Part shown: piece after piece, positions 31,711-43,019 of the stretch
Position numbering within the stretch: position 1 is the stretch's first letter
Layout: each line of letters begins with the position of its first letter
Assembly (NCBI GenBank): GCA_028564925.1
Contig: CM053033.1
Span: 209,526,678 to 209,590,677 of the forward strand
From: Lithobates sylvaticus
Taxonomy: Eukaryota > Chordata > Amphibia > Anura > Ranidae
Length of the DNA stretch: 64,000 bases
Direction: 5' to 3'
Notes under the pieces: generated by a model
The model's database searches: none
The model's input: the letters and a program-made list of their open reading frames with translations, nothing else
Told to the model about the DNA's origin: nothing
Program-made: the position numbers and the translations under genes

Positions 31711-32350
31711 GTACGTAAGGACACATTTCCTGCTGCAGCTATTATATTTTGACAACCAGCAGCTGCATCTGGACCTATTCGGCTCATTTGATCTTTCAAT
31801 CAAACAATGTCGGGAAGGAGGGTGGCGACTGGCCCACCCATTGATTAAATTTCACGGGTTCATCAGGAACCGGACACAATTTGTACAGTGTATGGTCAGC
31901 TTAAGAGATCATCTTCCTTGACCATCTTTAAGCCCCTATAGCTAAACAACATCCACCCCCCTGTAGTGATCTCATTGGAACAAGGGACAAATGTGTGTAG
32001 GTGAGGCTTAGCTTTAAAGTCAGGCAAGCTGTGCCTCAAGTAGCACTGAAACTAGGATCAGAGAAGTGCACAGAAAAAGGCTTTTCTGGTGAACCAAAGG
32101 TAATAGCGAGCGCCCTGTGATGTCTGTTGTAAGAGAGGAATTTTATTTTTAGGCACCCTTCAGATCTTTGTTGGTCACTGGAGTTAAACCCAGCCAATGT
32201 TCATGCAATATCAAAGCTTTAGATCTGCAGCTTCAATTTAATGAAAACTGGTCATCATGCCATTCGCCTTCTTCATACACTTATCATTATAGAGTGACAA
32301 CTGTTGCATAGTTGGGGATGCACATGACAGGGTAACACAAGGAAGACTAA
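31711..32350. other. Non-repeat part of duplicate copy 1
   Basis: Sequence without a recognised transposon. Counterpart in copy 2: about 43320-43969. No coding motif. Confidence 0.5.
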
Positions 32351-32776
32351 AGCCCCATACACACGGTCGGACAATCCGCGGACCAGGTCGGTCGGATCCT
32401 GTCCGTCATACTTTGTCTGATGTTGGTTTTGCGTACACACGGTCGGACAAAGTTGTCGGAAAATCCGATCATTCTGAACGTGGTGACGTTTGTTGCCTAC
32501 GACGGGACTACGTAGAGGCTAGTAGCCAATAGCTTTGGTCTTGTAATGTGATCTGAGCATGCGTAGCACTTTGTCCGGTCGGACAACCGTACACACGATC
32601 GGATTTGGTGTGATCGGACCGGGTTGTCGGCAAATCTATCCAGCAGGAGATAAGACTTTGTCCGTCGGACAATCCGACGTACACTGTCCGATGGTGCATA
32701 CACACGGTCTGATTTTTCAACAACATTGTCCGATCGGACAGAATCCATGAAAAAGTCCGACCGTGTGTATGGGGCT
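32351..32776. mobile_element. Harbinger-like MITE, copy 9
   Basis: 426-bp copy starting agccccatacacacggtcgg after TAA (32348-32350) and ending accgtgtgtatggggct, followed by tac. It is shared with duplicate copy 2 (43970-44395), so it predates the split of the two copies. Confidence 0.9.
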
Positions 32777-34739
32777 TACAAGTGGCCATGTCATAAGTAC
32801 AGATATAAACCAACTTTGTCAGTTAAAAAAAAAAAAAAAAAATAGTCCAAAGCACTTAAATGCAACAAACACTAAAGCACGTACCAGCAGACATGAGATG
32901 ACTGATAAAGCCTGCAGAAAATCAGTAGCAATGAGATGTATGAGAAATTATTATGAAAAAAGGTGACATTTATATATTATTTAAAAAACTCCAAGTCCCC
33001 TTTCACAGGGGCGCCTCCGCTAAGCGGAAATCTGCTTGCTCAATGGAAGATCTCCCTGCTGATCCCCTCTGAGCAGACAGATGACAGGTCCCTGTCTGCC
33101 CCGGTATGCAGAGCGGACACAGACACAGTCCCGCTCTCCTCTATGGGGTGATTGGAAGGAAACAGACTGCCTGTCTGTTTCCATCCAATGCCATCCTATC
33201 CGCTAGATGGATGGGCAATAGGACCACCATCTGTTTTTAGCGGACAGGATCGAATCGGGTGGAAGCAGGTGTCAGTGGACATGTGTGCAAAATTTACTCA
33301 ATGTTGGCTCTGACAGCCCACTCCCACCCGTCATGCTTTCAACTAAAAAATTGAAGGAATGAACTGGAAAATTGCCAGCCAACAGCAGCTGTGTCCAATC
33401 AAATGCAGCCACTGGTCAGCTATTTTGGTAGCCACTGGTGCTGGCTGTCAGATTACAACAGCAGCAGTGGGAGATTCATCCATCCATCCATATTGTACAG
33501 TGTGGATGGAGGAATCTGTTAGATTTTTGTCTTTCGGCCAACATAGTGTATGACCACAGTTATTTCCAACCTAAATATCATTCAGTGATGGTTTTGCTCT
33601 ATAATAATAGCTTAAAAACAGCTGACAGGCGCACTTTAATTAACTACAATGTAACTGTAATCTGTCTTGAAGAAAAAAATTATCCTAAGTGAAAAGCAAC
33701 AGATGGCAGCTGACTTAAAAATCTGTTCTTCCTTAAACTGTTTATATCATAAAAATGCAACAAATCACTATTTATTAGCATGATTGTGCTCCTTTAATTT
33801 TCCTGTTTACTCTTCTGGAAAAAGGGCCGTCAGCCTGGTACAAGACATACAAATGTGTATCTCATTATGCCGTGGAAAACACACACTGGCAATTCCCCCG
33901 TTTAATCCTCTGTGTGTCTCTTATGTAAATGGATTTCATTTGTCATGTACCTTGTGAACATGCAATTTGTACAAGCGCATTAAAAATGTAGAGGGCCCAT
34001 GCAGACCATCAATGTCGACATCTATACAGCGCTCCAGGCTTTCTCTGCCTTAAGTGCAATTAGATTTTTCACAAGTCCGACTTGTCTGTGTTCCCTAATT
34101 ATCCAATCTACCATCAGGGCTTGGGTTCCTGCTGAGTAGATTACAAATTGCATCTTCTTACTGCTGTCTTTTCTGCACGCTGGTCTTTCGCCCTCCAGCC
34201 AGAGAGGAAAGGCTCGTGTAAATCAGCCTCTTGTCCCATTCTTCAAGTATTTTTATGCAAGTCAGTCGGTAACTGTGACATTATTAAAATGTTAACGGAA
34301 AACAATCCTCCAATAACGCTCTTAGAAGAACTTGACCTTGTTTCAGGTCTAAGAAATAATGTATTGGTCGTGAGCAGAGCAATATTTCGACGGTACACTA
34401 TATTTCAGTGCCAAGTTTTGGCAAGATACTGTCGACGTTGAGAACAAGTTAACAACCTCACATTTCTATAGCTGGCACTAAGCTAAAAAGTGTCCCTAAC
34501 AATATAGTATCCCCGATAAATGATCCTTAACCTAACCCTAAACACACAGTACTGCACTGCTTTGCATTGTGGTGTACTGTGTTGCCAAAAACGGCACATG
34601 CCCATTTTTTGGGAGGTTGTGGTGTGATACCAGCCCACCCATGGGACCATGTTCCTCCCTCCTCTGATCTGCCAACCCTGGATTGAACCGTGTGGGACAT
34701 CTTTGGACATCTAGTACCTGCAAAAATAATAATCAGTTA
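32777..34739. other. Mostly non-repeat stretch, duplicate copy 1; candidate constrained segment
   Basis: No transposon recognised apart from a short (catc)n run near 33477. From about 33780 to 34450 the sequence is AT-rich, free of repeats, and the two copies differ at only a few positions, fewer than in 33000-33350. It could be non-coding sequence under constraint, but this is weak evidence. Confidence 0.4.
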
Positions 34740-35013
34740 GGCTGGGTTCACACTAGTGCGGATTGGATGTGGGTTTCCCTGCATCCAATTAACATGACAG
34801 GAGACTGTGGCCGGGTCTCTCAATGGAGACGGTTCACATATCTCTGTGTTAGCTGCGGAGCGAATTGCACAGGGGTCCTGTGCAACTTTGGCTCTATTTC
34901 AGGTCGGACTTTAGACAAAAATATGGGCCTGATTCGTCCCTGAACGGAGAACAGGGATGCCCTGGGCTGGACCCCTTCTGTGAGCTGCATCCGTATTAGG
35001 TGTGAACCCAACC
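34740..35013. mobile_element. MITE with GGCTGGGTTCACAC ends
   Basis: Starts ggctgggttcacactagtgc after TTA (34737-34739) and ends ggtgtgaacccaacc. The ends form inverted repeats resembling those of the GGCCCCTTTCACAC family, so a Harbinger origin is likely. The copy-2 counterpart is at 46352-46619. Confidence 0.7.
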
Positions 35014-35392
35014 TCAAAAAGGGAAAAAATTAATTTTTATTTGTTTATTACTTTCTTCCATCTGCATGCACCGGTGGACTTGCTAGAGGCCCAGAGGACC
35101 CATGTTTTTTTGGGAAACCACTCCTTAAAGCATCCCCTAATGCTGAAGGGCAGGCAGGCTGCTATCAAGAGAATGAGATGGGGTGGAAGGGGTACACACT
35201 CACTATTTCTTGCCAGGGGGATGTCTGACACACTGAACCGGTTTGTTCATGTTTTTTTTTTTACATTATATCTTTAAAGAAATTGCATTAGCCTAGTGCT
35301 GAAAAAGTTTTATCAGCACGAAAAGTACATTGGCAAATCAATGAAAGGACATAACTGCATTTAACCCCTTCGTGATGAAGGTAAAACAAATC

Positions 35393-35850
35393 TTAAAGTG
35401 GTTCTAAAGGCAGATTTTTTTTTTTATCTTAATGCATTCTATGCATTAAGATAAAAAACCTTCTGTGTTCAGTTCATCCCTCAGCCCCCCTAATACTTTA
35501 TCTGAGCCCCATCACGATCCAGTGATGTTGCACAAGAGCCTCGGTTGTCCAGGGACTCTCCCTCCTGATTGGCTAAGACACAGCAGTGGGCTCCATTGGC
35601 TCCCTCTGCTGTCCATCAAAGTCAGTGAGCCAATGAGGAGAGAGAGGGGGTAGGGCCAGGACGTGGCTCCATGTCTGAATGGACACACAGAGCAGCGGCT
35701 CGGCTCGGTGCCCCCATAGCAAGATGCTTTCTGTGGGGGCATGCTGCAGGAGCGAGGGGCCAGGAGTGTCGATGAGGGACCTGAGAAGAGAAGGATTTGG
35801 GCTGCTCTGTCCAAAACTACTACACAAAGCAGGTAAGTATAATATGTTTG
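35393..35850. repeat. Interspersed repeat beginning cttaaagtggttctaaaggc
   Basis: Starts with that sequence, followed by the hairpin tatcttaatgcattctatgcattaagata. GC-rich sequence with tgattggctaag / tcattggctcac-type pairs follows, ending near gcaggtaagtataatatgtt. The copy-2 counterpart is about 46977-47410. The layout resembles the fold-back fragments at 28139 and 55266. Frames on both strands are not genes. Confidence 0.55.
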
Positions 35851-36439
35851 TTATCTTTAAATAAATAAAAAATACTTTAATGCCTGAACACAGTTTTGCA
35901 ACTTTGGCATGTTTTAGTAAAACTGTACATTTCATTGCAACTACTTAGTGTATCCAGATGAATTACTTATTTTTTTAGGACAAATTGGGCTTTCAGTTGG
36001 TGATACAACGGTAATGGATATCGCCTGATTTTTTTAATATCAAAGGAAAATTGTCAAAAAATTAAAATAAAATGATTATTTTTTAAACTGTAGCTGTGTA
36101 TCACTTGCTTTACCATTACCTACCACCAAAGAACAACCCAAAATGAATGCTCTTGCTCCTGACGACCACAGCAATACCACAAGTGTGTATTATTTGTTGT
36201 TTGTACCTGTAGTAGGGCCCAGAAATAGGTGCACATTTTGCTTTTTTTTTTCTACCTATTTGACACTATCATTGACCCTAACCCTGACAAGAACCTAGAT
36301 CCAACCCTGATCTAGCTTTTTTTATATATATATATATATATTTTTTTACACACATTTCTTTGTTTACATTTCTCTCTTCTAGCAAGGAGGAAAAGATACA
36401 ATGTATCCTTTTCTCCATTCCATTCACTGATCACTGTAA
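35851..36439. other. AT-rich stretch, duplicate copy 1
   Basis: Contains a (ta)n run at about 36323-36341 and poly(T) tracts. No gene; the copy-2 counterpart is about 47411-48025. Confidence 0.5.
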
Positions 36440-36838
36440 GGCCCCTTTCACACTGGGGTGGTTTTCAGGCGGTACGGCGCTAAAAATAGCGCCTGTACAG
36501 CGCCTGAAAAAAAAACGGCCCCATTCACTCCAGTGTGAAAGCCGGCGGGCTTTCACACTGGAGCGGTGTGCTAGCAGGACGATAAAAAAAGTCCTGCTAG
36601 CAGCATCTTTGGAGCGGTATAGAAGCGGTGTATTCACCGCTCTTATACCGCTCCTACCCATTGATCTCAATGGGACACCGCGGTAATACTGCCGATTTTA
36701 ACCCTTTTCCGGCCGCTCGCCGGGGGTAAAACCGCCCCGCGAGCGTCCGAATACTGCTGCTAAAACGACGGTAAAGCAGCGCTAAATAAAGCGCAGCTTT
36801 ACCGTTGCAGCGGCTCCCGCCCCAGTGTGAAAGGGGCC
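36440..36838. mobile_element. GGCCCCTTTCAC family MITE, copy 3 (complete)
   Basis: Begins ggcccctttcacactggggt and ends cgccccagtgtgaaaggggcc, with TAA at 36437-36439 and 36839-36841. This gives the family's clean ends and TAA duplication. Shared with copy 2 of the block. Confidence 0.92.
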
Positions 36839-36841
36839 TAA

Positions 36842-37758
36842 TAGTGAACCAGAGGCTATCATAACGATCATGTGATCAGGAACGGGGCCTCCCGATTCTG
36901 TTCGTATGAGACCCGGAGCAAGAGTCTGATCTCCGTGCTGGGAGCTGTGGGGACAACCCAAAATTTGGATGAACATAAAAAAAAAGTGAAACTTCCTAGC
37001 AGGATGCATTAAAAACAAATTCTGACAGGTGTTGTAATCCCTCTCCACTCTATTGAAAACTGGATAAAAAAATGTGCCTTTAGTTATACTTTAAGGCGAC
37101 CTTCACATTGGCAATTAAGGCCGGTGTGAATTGTAGCAGCAAGTCATGCTGTGACTCAGTGGCTAGATGCGGCCACTGGCCCCCGTTCACTATTATGAAA
37201 GGTCACCGGTGGCCACAGCTATACGTGGCACCCTGCACAGTCAGTGATTACCTGCGGTGATCGCTGATGAATGAACACAAAGTGTGCATCTAGCCATGGC
37301 CTTCAGCACCAGCTTCAGCTTCAGTGTAAAGGAGGGACAGCCAACAACGGCTGTCCCATAGTAGGCCTACGGATGACGTCATCGCTCAGGCTCTGCAGCC
37401 GTTGTCGTTGCCTCTCCTCTACACTAAAACCGGTGATGGGACCCAATCATCTGACCAGACCAGAGCGACTTCAGAATAGATAAGTAGATAGATAAGTATA
37501 GACATCTTTTCTTTTACAGGGTAGATAGAAAAGTCTTACAATGAAGGTGGAAGTAGATTTAGGCTTAGCTAGAAATTGACTGGAATTACTTTTCTCATAA
37601 AACTGATACTCTGATAAAACTGATACTCAAAAAGTGCATCACTCTCTTGGTCCCCCACAGCACTCAATGACTCCTCCCACCAACCTCCATATCACTATAG
37701 GACACAGTAGTGAAATGGAGGACAGTAGGAGAAACCAATGCATGTGGGGACCAGGAGA
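36842..37758. other. Stretch with repeat fragments, duplicate copy 1
   Basis: 37000-37095 is an inverted copy of the fragment at 4650-4735 (gtaatccctctccactctat, then gtgcctttagttatacttta). The rest shows no recognised element. The copy-2 counterpart is about 48426-49293, which lacks a few short segments. Confidence 0.5.
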
Positions 37759-37761
37759 TTA

Positions 37762-38194
37762 TTGCCGCGTACACACGACTGGACTTTCCGGCAGACCAGG
37801 TCCGACGGTCTTCCCAACGGACTTTCGACAGAGTTCCAACGGACTTCCGAACAAACTGACTTGCCCATACACGAACGGACTAAGTCCGTTCGAAAGTCTG
37901 TTCGTTTTAAACGTGATGACGTAAGACGGGACTAAAAAAGGAAGTTCAATAGCCAGTAGCCAATAGCTGCCCTTGCGTCGTATTTGGTCCGTCGGACCAG
38001 CATACAGACGAGCGGTTTTCCAGATAGGAATTTAGTCCGTCGGACAGATTTGAAACATGTTCTATTTCTAGGTCCATCTGATTTTTTTTTTTTTTATAAA
38101 AACAATCGGATTATCCCACACACGATCGAAATGACCGACAGACTGATCTCGTTGGACCTAGTCTGCCGGAAAGTCCGGTCGTGTGTACACGGCA
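37762..38194. mobile_element. Harbinger-like MITE, copy 10 (ACGACTGGAC subtype)
   Basis: Starts ttgccgcgtacacacgactg and ends ggtcgtgtgtacacggca, with TTA (37759-37761) and TAA (38195-38197). The subtype uses gactttcc / ggaaagtc in place of the usual gatttttc motifs. Shared with 49297-49727. Confidence 0.88.
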
Positions 38195-38244
38195 TAACAC
38201 TTCCTGAAGTGTAGGTTTCAGAAGAAATTTCACCCACAAGGGCA

Positions 38245-38636
38245 GTGCTCACTCCAAGATAGCAAGTATAACTTGCCACAAATTTGTGGCAGTGTTGAAT
38301 TGTAAGTCTTTTAACTCGCTGCACATTTTCACTGGCAAGTTGTACACTTGCAGAGCACGTGAAACACAAGTTCTTGTTGACACTTTTGAAATGTGTTACA
38401 AAGTTGCACTGGTGAGTCTACAGCAAAAGCTCTGCAAGTCTACAGCATGATAATTCAGCCACAGTGACCCCTGTGGTGGGATGACTATTGCACAACATGC
38501 ACCAAAACTTGCAGCAGACTTGCAGAATGTTTGCAAAGAAAGTTGATCTGGAGTTGTGCAACAAAGTTGTGAAGCATGGCAAGTCTAGCAATAGCTTAGA
38601 AAGTCATTTTTAAACTTGAAACTCAATTGCTTGCTA
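38245..38636. mobile_element. Repeat with (C)AGATAGCAAG ends
   Basis: Left end aagatagcaagtataacttg; right end aattgcttgctatctggg. The interior is built of aacttgc / gcaagtt motifs. The same family recurs at 49780-50172 (duplicate) and, inverted and diverged, at 54668-55122. No clear target duplication was seen, so the superfamily is unknown. Confidence 0.72.
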
Positions 38637-38717
38637 TCTGGGCTGGCGCAGGCAGCAGGAGAAATAACAATTTACTGTTTTATTCAGAATTTGCAATTGC
38701 AAACAGGGTTGCTTTAA

Positions 38718-39776
38718 CCACCTGGGATCCCCGCTATAGCTGAATGACGGCTACAGCGCGGATCTAAGATGCCGGGACGACATCGTCCCAGCAACGAGCG
38801 GCCTGCGTGCCCCCTGACGGGCGCGCGCGCTCTGTGATCAGCGAGTATGTGAGACTCGCTGGATCACAGATCCGAGTATGGGGTCGATCCCGACCCCTTA
38901 CCAAGTGATCAGCTGTCAGCCAATGACAGCTGATCATGTGATAATAACAGAGCCGGTAATCGGCTGTTTTTCCTCCTCGCGCTGAAAAAAAAAGCGATCA
39001 CCGGCGGCAGTGAGAGGGACATCAGTCCCTCTCACTGCAATGTGCCCAGGGTCCATGGTGCCCACCTTTGCCCTAATAAAAGTGCCGCCTACCAGTGCCC
39101 ACTAGCTCCACCTGTCAGTGCCCACAGTGCCATCTGTCAGTGCCCACAGTGCCATCTGTCAGTGCCCACAGTGCCAGTGCCCACAATGTGCCTTTACAGT
39201 GCTGCACATCAGTGTCACCTACCAGTGCTCATCAGTGTCACCTACCAGTGGCCATCAGTGCCACCTATCAGTGCCCATCAGTGCCCCCTATCAGTGCCAT
39301 CTATCAGTGCCATCTATCAGTGCCCATCCGTGCCACCCATCTGTGCCACCCACCCGTGCCACCCATCCGTGCCACCCATCCGTGCCCATCAGTGCCATAT
39401 TTGCTGTGCCCATCAGTACCGACTTATCTGTCCCCACCAGTGCCACCTTATCAGTGCCCACCAGTGCTGCCTCATCAGCGCATATCAATGAAGCAGAAAA
39501 ATTACCGGTTTGCAAAATTTTATAACAAACTATTAAACATGATTTTTTTTTTTTTTGAATTTTCCATCTTTTTTTGTTTTTTTAGCAAAAAATAAAAACC
39601 CCAGCTGTGATTAAATACCACCAAAAGAAAGCTCTATTTGTGGGAAAAAAATTATAAAAATGTAATTTGGGTACAGTGTTTTATGACCGCACAATTGTCA
39701 TTCAAAGTGCGTCAGCACCGAAAGCTGAAAATTGGTCTGGGCAGGAGGGGGGTTTAGGTGCCAAGTAATCAGGTGG
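38718..39776 (+). mobile_element. TTAA-bounded transposon of a related subfamily, copy 5
   Basis: Lies between TTAA 38714-38717 and TTAA 39777-39780. It starts ccacctgggatccccgctat and ends gccaagtaatcaggtgg. The 5' part is GC-rich and unrelated to copies 1-3, with hairpin tgatcagctgtcagccaatg / acagctgatca. The middle is a minisatellite. The 3' part shares aaaaataaaaacc and aaaagaaagctctatttgtg with copies 1-4. No transposase. Confidence 0.85.
39100..39485 (+). repeat. Minisatellite on the agtgccca(c/t) motif
   Basis: Irregular repeats of about 10-24 bp, such as atcagtgccacctatcagtg and catccgtgccaccc. The long Pro/Ser/His/Cys frames in all three plus frames (39042-39595) are readings of this array; all frames being open is the mark of a stop-free repeat unit, not of coding. 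Confidence 0.85.
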
Positions 39777-39780
39777 TTAA

Positions 39781-40717
39781 AAGGGGTAAGCGAAAGTTGA
39801 TCATTCTATACGTTTCATTTCTAGTACTTTCCTTTGTATTCTGGATGCCCACAGCTCCTACTGATCTTAAAACAGCCCGGATATAGTCATATGTGATATA
39901 TGACCTTGTTCGACTTTTATTTTACTTCCGTATGCTCCATCCAAGTTAGAGACATTCATTTAGTTTTATCTTCCTTCAGTCGCTGCATAACAAATCCTTA
40001 GACATTTACAGACGCCATCAAGCATAATGACATCAGAACTTCGTACAGCCCCAGAGCTCACAAATTTGGAACCATATTGAATTATTCCAGAAGTTCCATT
40101 GCCATGGTAACCTGTTGCAGATTTTTTTTTTTATGTATTCCAGAGCTACTTTGATGTCAAGTAAATTGGGTGATTTCATACTAACTTTCCAAATAGGAAA
40201 AAAAATGAACGATTCATTGCCCCAGCATTAAATACAAATATAACAGAAAAAGAATAGGTAATTACATTAGATGGATCTGTCTGTAAAATGTCTGTAAAAT
40301 GGTTTCCTTGTCTTATTTTTTAAATCCCCGGTACACTGCCACATGATAGAGAATCTGAGGATGGATGCTGGAGCACTCCAATCAATTATTGATGACTGTG
40401 CGCACGGATGGGGAAATATTACAGGAGGAAGGAAATTGTTATGTAGAACATATGAAAAGAAAAGTAAACTATTACAAAGACGGCACTTGGCAGAAGATGG
40501 ATAAGGAGAAGGGCCTGTCTAACTCGGTGGAAGAAGATATTAACAGCTCATTAGCATACAGTCCCAGAACCGTTAATCTCTTCACAAGTGTGGCTTTGCT
40601 TATGAACATTAAAGTGTGCGGATTGAAAGCAAGAATGTGGCTTGCTGTGAGAATGCCATTATAACATTTAGAGAAAAGGGTGACAATTAGGATGGAGCCA
40701 TATCTGTCAAACACAGG
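39781..40717. other. Non-repeat stretch at the end of duplicate copy 1
   Basis: No recognised repeat. The two copies are almost identical here (about three differences in 930 bp by eye). A 99-codon plus frame (40365-40664) is the same in both copies, starts MLEHSNQLLMTVRTDGEILQ, and has no domain I recognise. It could be single-copy, constrained or simply recent. Confidence 0.45.
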
Positions 40718-41217
40718 NNNNNNNNNNNNNNNNNNNNNNNNNNNNNNNNNNNNNNNNNNNNNNNNNNNNNNNNNNNNNNNNNNNNNNNNNNNNNNNNNNN
40801 NNNNNNNNNNNNNNNNNNNNNNNNNNNNNNNNNNNNNNNNNNNNNNNNNNNNNNNNNNNNNNNNNNNNNNNNNNNNNNNNNNNNNNNNNNNNNNNNNNNN
40901 NNNNNNNNNNNNNNNNNNNNNNNNNNNNNNNNNNNNNNNNNNNNNNNNNNNNNNNNNNNNNNNNNNNNNNNNNNNNNNNNNNNNNNNNNNNNNNNNNNNN
41001 NNNNNNNNNNNNNNNNNNNNNNNNNNNNNNNNNNNNNNNNNNNNNNNNNNNNNNNNNNNNNNNNNNNNNNNNNNNNNNNNNNNNNNNNNNNNNNNNNNNN
41101 NNNNNNNNNNNNNNNNNNNNNNNNNNNNNNNNNNNNNNNNNNNNNNNNNNNNNNNNNNNNNNNNNNNNNNNNNNNNNNNNNNNNNNNNNNNNNNNNNNNN
41201 NNNNNNNNNNNNNNNNN
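40718..41217. other. Assembly gap, exactly 500 N
   Basis: Run of N of conventional length, so true size is unknown. It separates the end of duplicate copy 1 from the left arm of a giant palindrome. Confidence 0.99.
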
Positions 41218-42670
41218 CCTGGCCGTTGGTTGTCGGGGTCTGCGGGCGGGGCTTATCGGAATCTGGGAGCCCCCTTTAATATGGGGGCCCCCAGGTCCCG
41301 GCCCCCCACCCTATGTGAATGAGTATGGGGTACGATGTACCCCTACCCATTCACCTAAGGTGTAAAAATGTAAAGTAAAAAAACACCCACACTTTTGAAA
41401 AAATAGTTTATTGCACTGCTCCGGGGGTCTTCTTCCGTCTTGGGGGTCTTCTCGCCGGACTCCCCCGCCATTTACCAAGCTCTTTTACCAAGCGGGGAAG
41501 TCCGGCTACCTTCTTCGTCGTCGCCGCCGTCGTCTGGGGGTCTCAATCCGCCTTCGGGGGGTCTTCCGGGGTCTTCCGGGGGTCTCTTCTGTTCTTGCGG
41601 CGGTCGTCATCTTCCGCGCCGCCGGCGCCTTCTTCTTCTTCTTGTCCTTCTTCTTGTTCTTCTTCTTCTTCCGATGTTGACCCGTCGCTGTCTCTGCCCG
41701 GAATGGCAGAGGCGCGCTGCGCTGGGACTTATATAGGGACATGGGGACAGGTCACATGCTCATGTCACATGGTGACCCCGCCCCCTTGTGATGTCACAGT
41801 CCCAGCATCCTCCGGGACTGTGACATCACAGGGGGGCGGGGTCACCATGTGACATGAGCATGTGACCATGTCCCCATGTCCCTATATAAGTCCCAGCGCA
41901 GCGCGCCTCTGCCATTCCGGGCAGAGACAGCGACGGGTCAACATCGGAACAAGAAGAAGAACAAGAAGAAGGACAAGAAGAAGAAGGCGCCGGCGGCGCA
42001 GAAGACGACGACCGCCACAAGAACAGAAGAGACCCCCGGAAGACCCCCGAAGGCGGATCGAGACCCCCAGACGACGGCGGCGACGACGAAGAAGGTAGCC
42101 GGACTTCTCCGCTCGTGAAAGAGCTAGGTAAAAGAGCAGAAGAGAGTGGAGGAGTCCGGCGAGAAGACCCCAAGACGGAAGAAGACCCCCGGAGCAGTGC
42201 AATAAACTATTTTTTTCAAAAGTGTGTGTGTTTTTGTACTTTACATTTTACACCTTAGGTGAATGGGTAGGGGTACATCGTACCCCATACTCATTCACAT
42301 AGGGTGGGGGGCCGGATCTGGGGGCCCCCTTATTAAAGGGGGCTCCCCAGATTCCGATAAGCCCCCGCCCGCAGACCCCGACAACCAACGGCCAGGGTTG
42401 TCGGGAAGAGGCCCTTGTCCTCATCAACATGGGGACAAGGTGCTTTGGGGTGGGGGGGCCGCACGGCCCCCCTTTCCCCAGGGCACCCCCCATGTTGAGG
42501 GCACGCAGCCTGGTACGGCTCAGGTGGGGGGGGGCGCTCGTTCGTCCCCACCCCTTTCCTGGCCTGCCAGGCTGCATGCTCGGATGAGGGTCTGACATGG
42601 ATTTGGGGGGAACCCCCACGCCGTTTTTTTCGGCGTGGGGAGTCCCTTTAAATCCATGCCAGGTCACGGA
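41218..42670. repeat. Giant palindromic (fold-back) element adjoining the gap
   Basis: The arms mirror each other about 41808. cctggccgttggttgtcggg at 41218 matches cccgacaaccaacggccagg near 42376-42395. tgacatcacaggggggcggg near 41821 matches cccgcccccttgtgatgtca near 41777. Visible arms are about 580 bp with a loop of about 10 bp (agcatcctcc). The right side continues about 275 bp past the last visible left-arm base, so the missing left arm probably lies in the gap. Arg-rich, Lys-rich and Ser-rich frames on both strands come from the gaagaagaac / cttcttcttg tracts and are not genes. Confidence 0.9.
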
Positions 42671-42687
42671 GCTAGCGTGGCGGCATA

Positions 42688-42938
42688 AGTTAGTTACGTT
42701 CTAAATGAACGGACTGCTCCGTGTGTGGGCAAGTCCTTTCATTTTCAAAAGTCCCGCGGACTTTTGGCCGGCGGATTATATATGATATATGATATATATG
42801 ATAATACGCCGGAGAAGTCCGTGCGTGTGTGGGCAAGTCCACACGCTGGGAAAGTCCAGCGGACCCAGCTGGAAAGTCCGGCGGGATTGTCCGCTGGACT
42901 AAGTACGCCGGCAAAAGTCCGCACGTGTGTACGCGGCA
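42688..42938. mobile_element. Harbinger-like MITE, copy 11 (left end lost)
   Basis: The right end cgcacgtgtgtacgcggca is followed by TAA (42939-42941), which is also the first base triplet of the duplicated block. The left side runs directly into the palindrome without a terminus. It contains the run tatatatgatatatgatata near 42777. Confidence 0.75.
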
Positions 42939-43019
42939 TAAGCGTTTCACACAGAATATTAATCCACTATTATTACAGCAAAAATTGTTTGCCATTTTAG
43001 ACTCTTAAAAGTCTACTAA

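Larger units (their letters stand above)
30843..40717 (+). repeat. Direct duplicate block, copy 1 (right side cut by the gap)
   Basis: Similar over its length to 42939-52237, in the same order and orientation. It starts at taagcttttcacacag (copy 2: taagcgtttcacacag) and ends exactly where the run of N begins. The two copies differ by about 1% in the parts I compared by eye, by small deletions, and by whole transposons: the Tc1-like element at 30978-31708 is only in copy 1, and the MITE at 43020-43266 only in copy 2. It may be a true tandem duplication or an unmerged allele. Confidence 0.93.

Noticed and set aside
39042-39595. Three overlapping Cys/Pro/Ser/His-rich frames (also 50572-51091)
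   Set aside because: All three frames are open because the agtgccca repeat lacks stops. The array lies inside a TTAA transposon.
40365-40664. 99-codon plus frame present in both duplicate copies as a candidate gene
   Set aside because: No recognisable domain, no splice context, and identity between copies is explained by the duplication. Left as unproven.
40680-41279. 199-codon frame
   Set aside because: It runs across the 500-N gap; only its ends are real sequence.
41411-42202. Arg-rich, Lys-rich and Ser-rich proteins on both strands
   Set aside because: Produced by gaagaa/cttctt tracts in the arms of a palindrome; each frame has a mirror image on the other strand.
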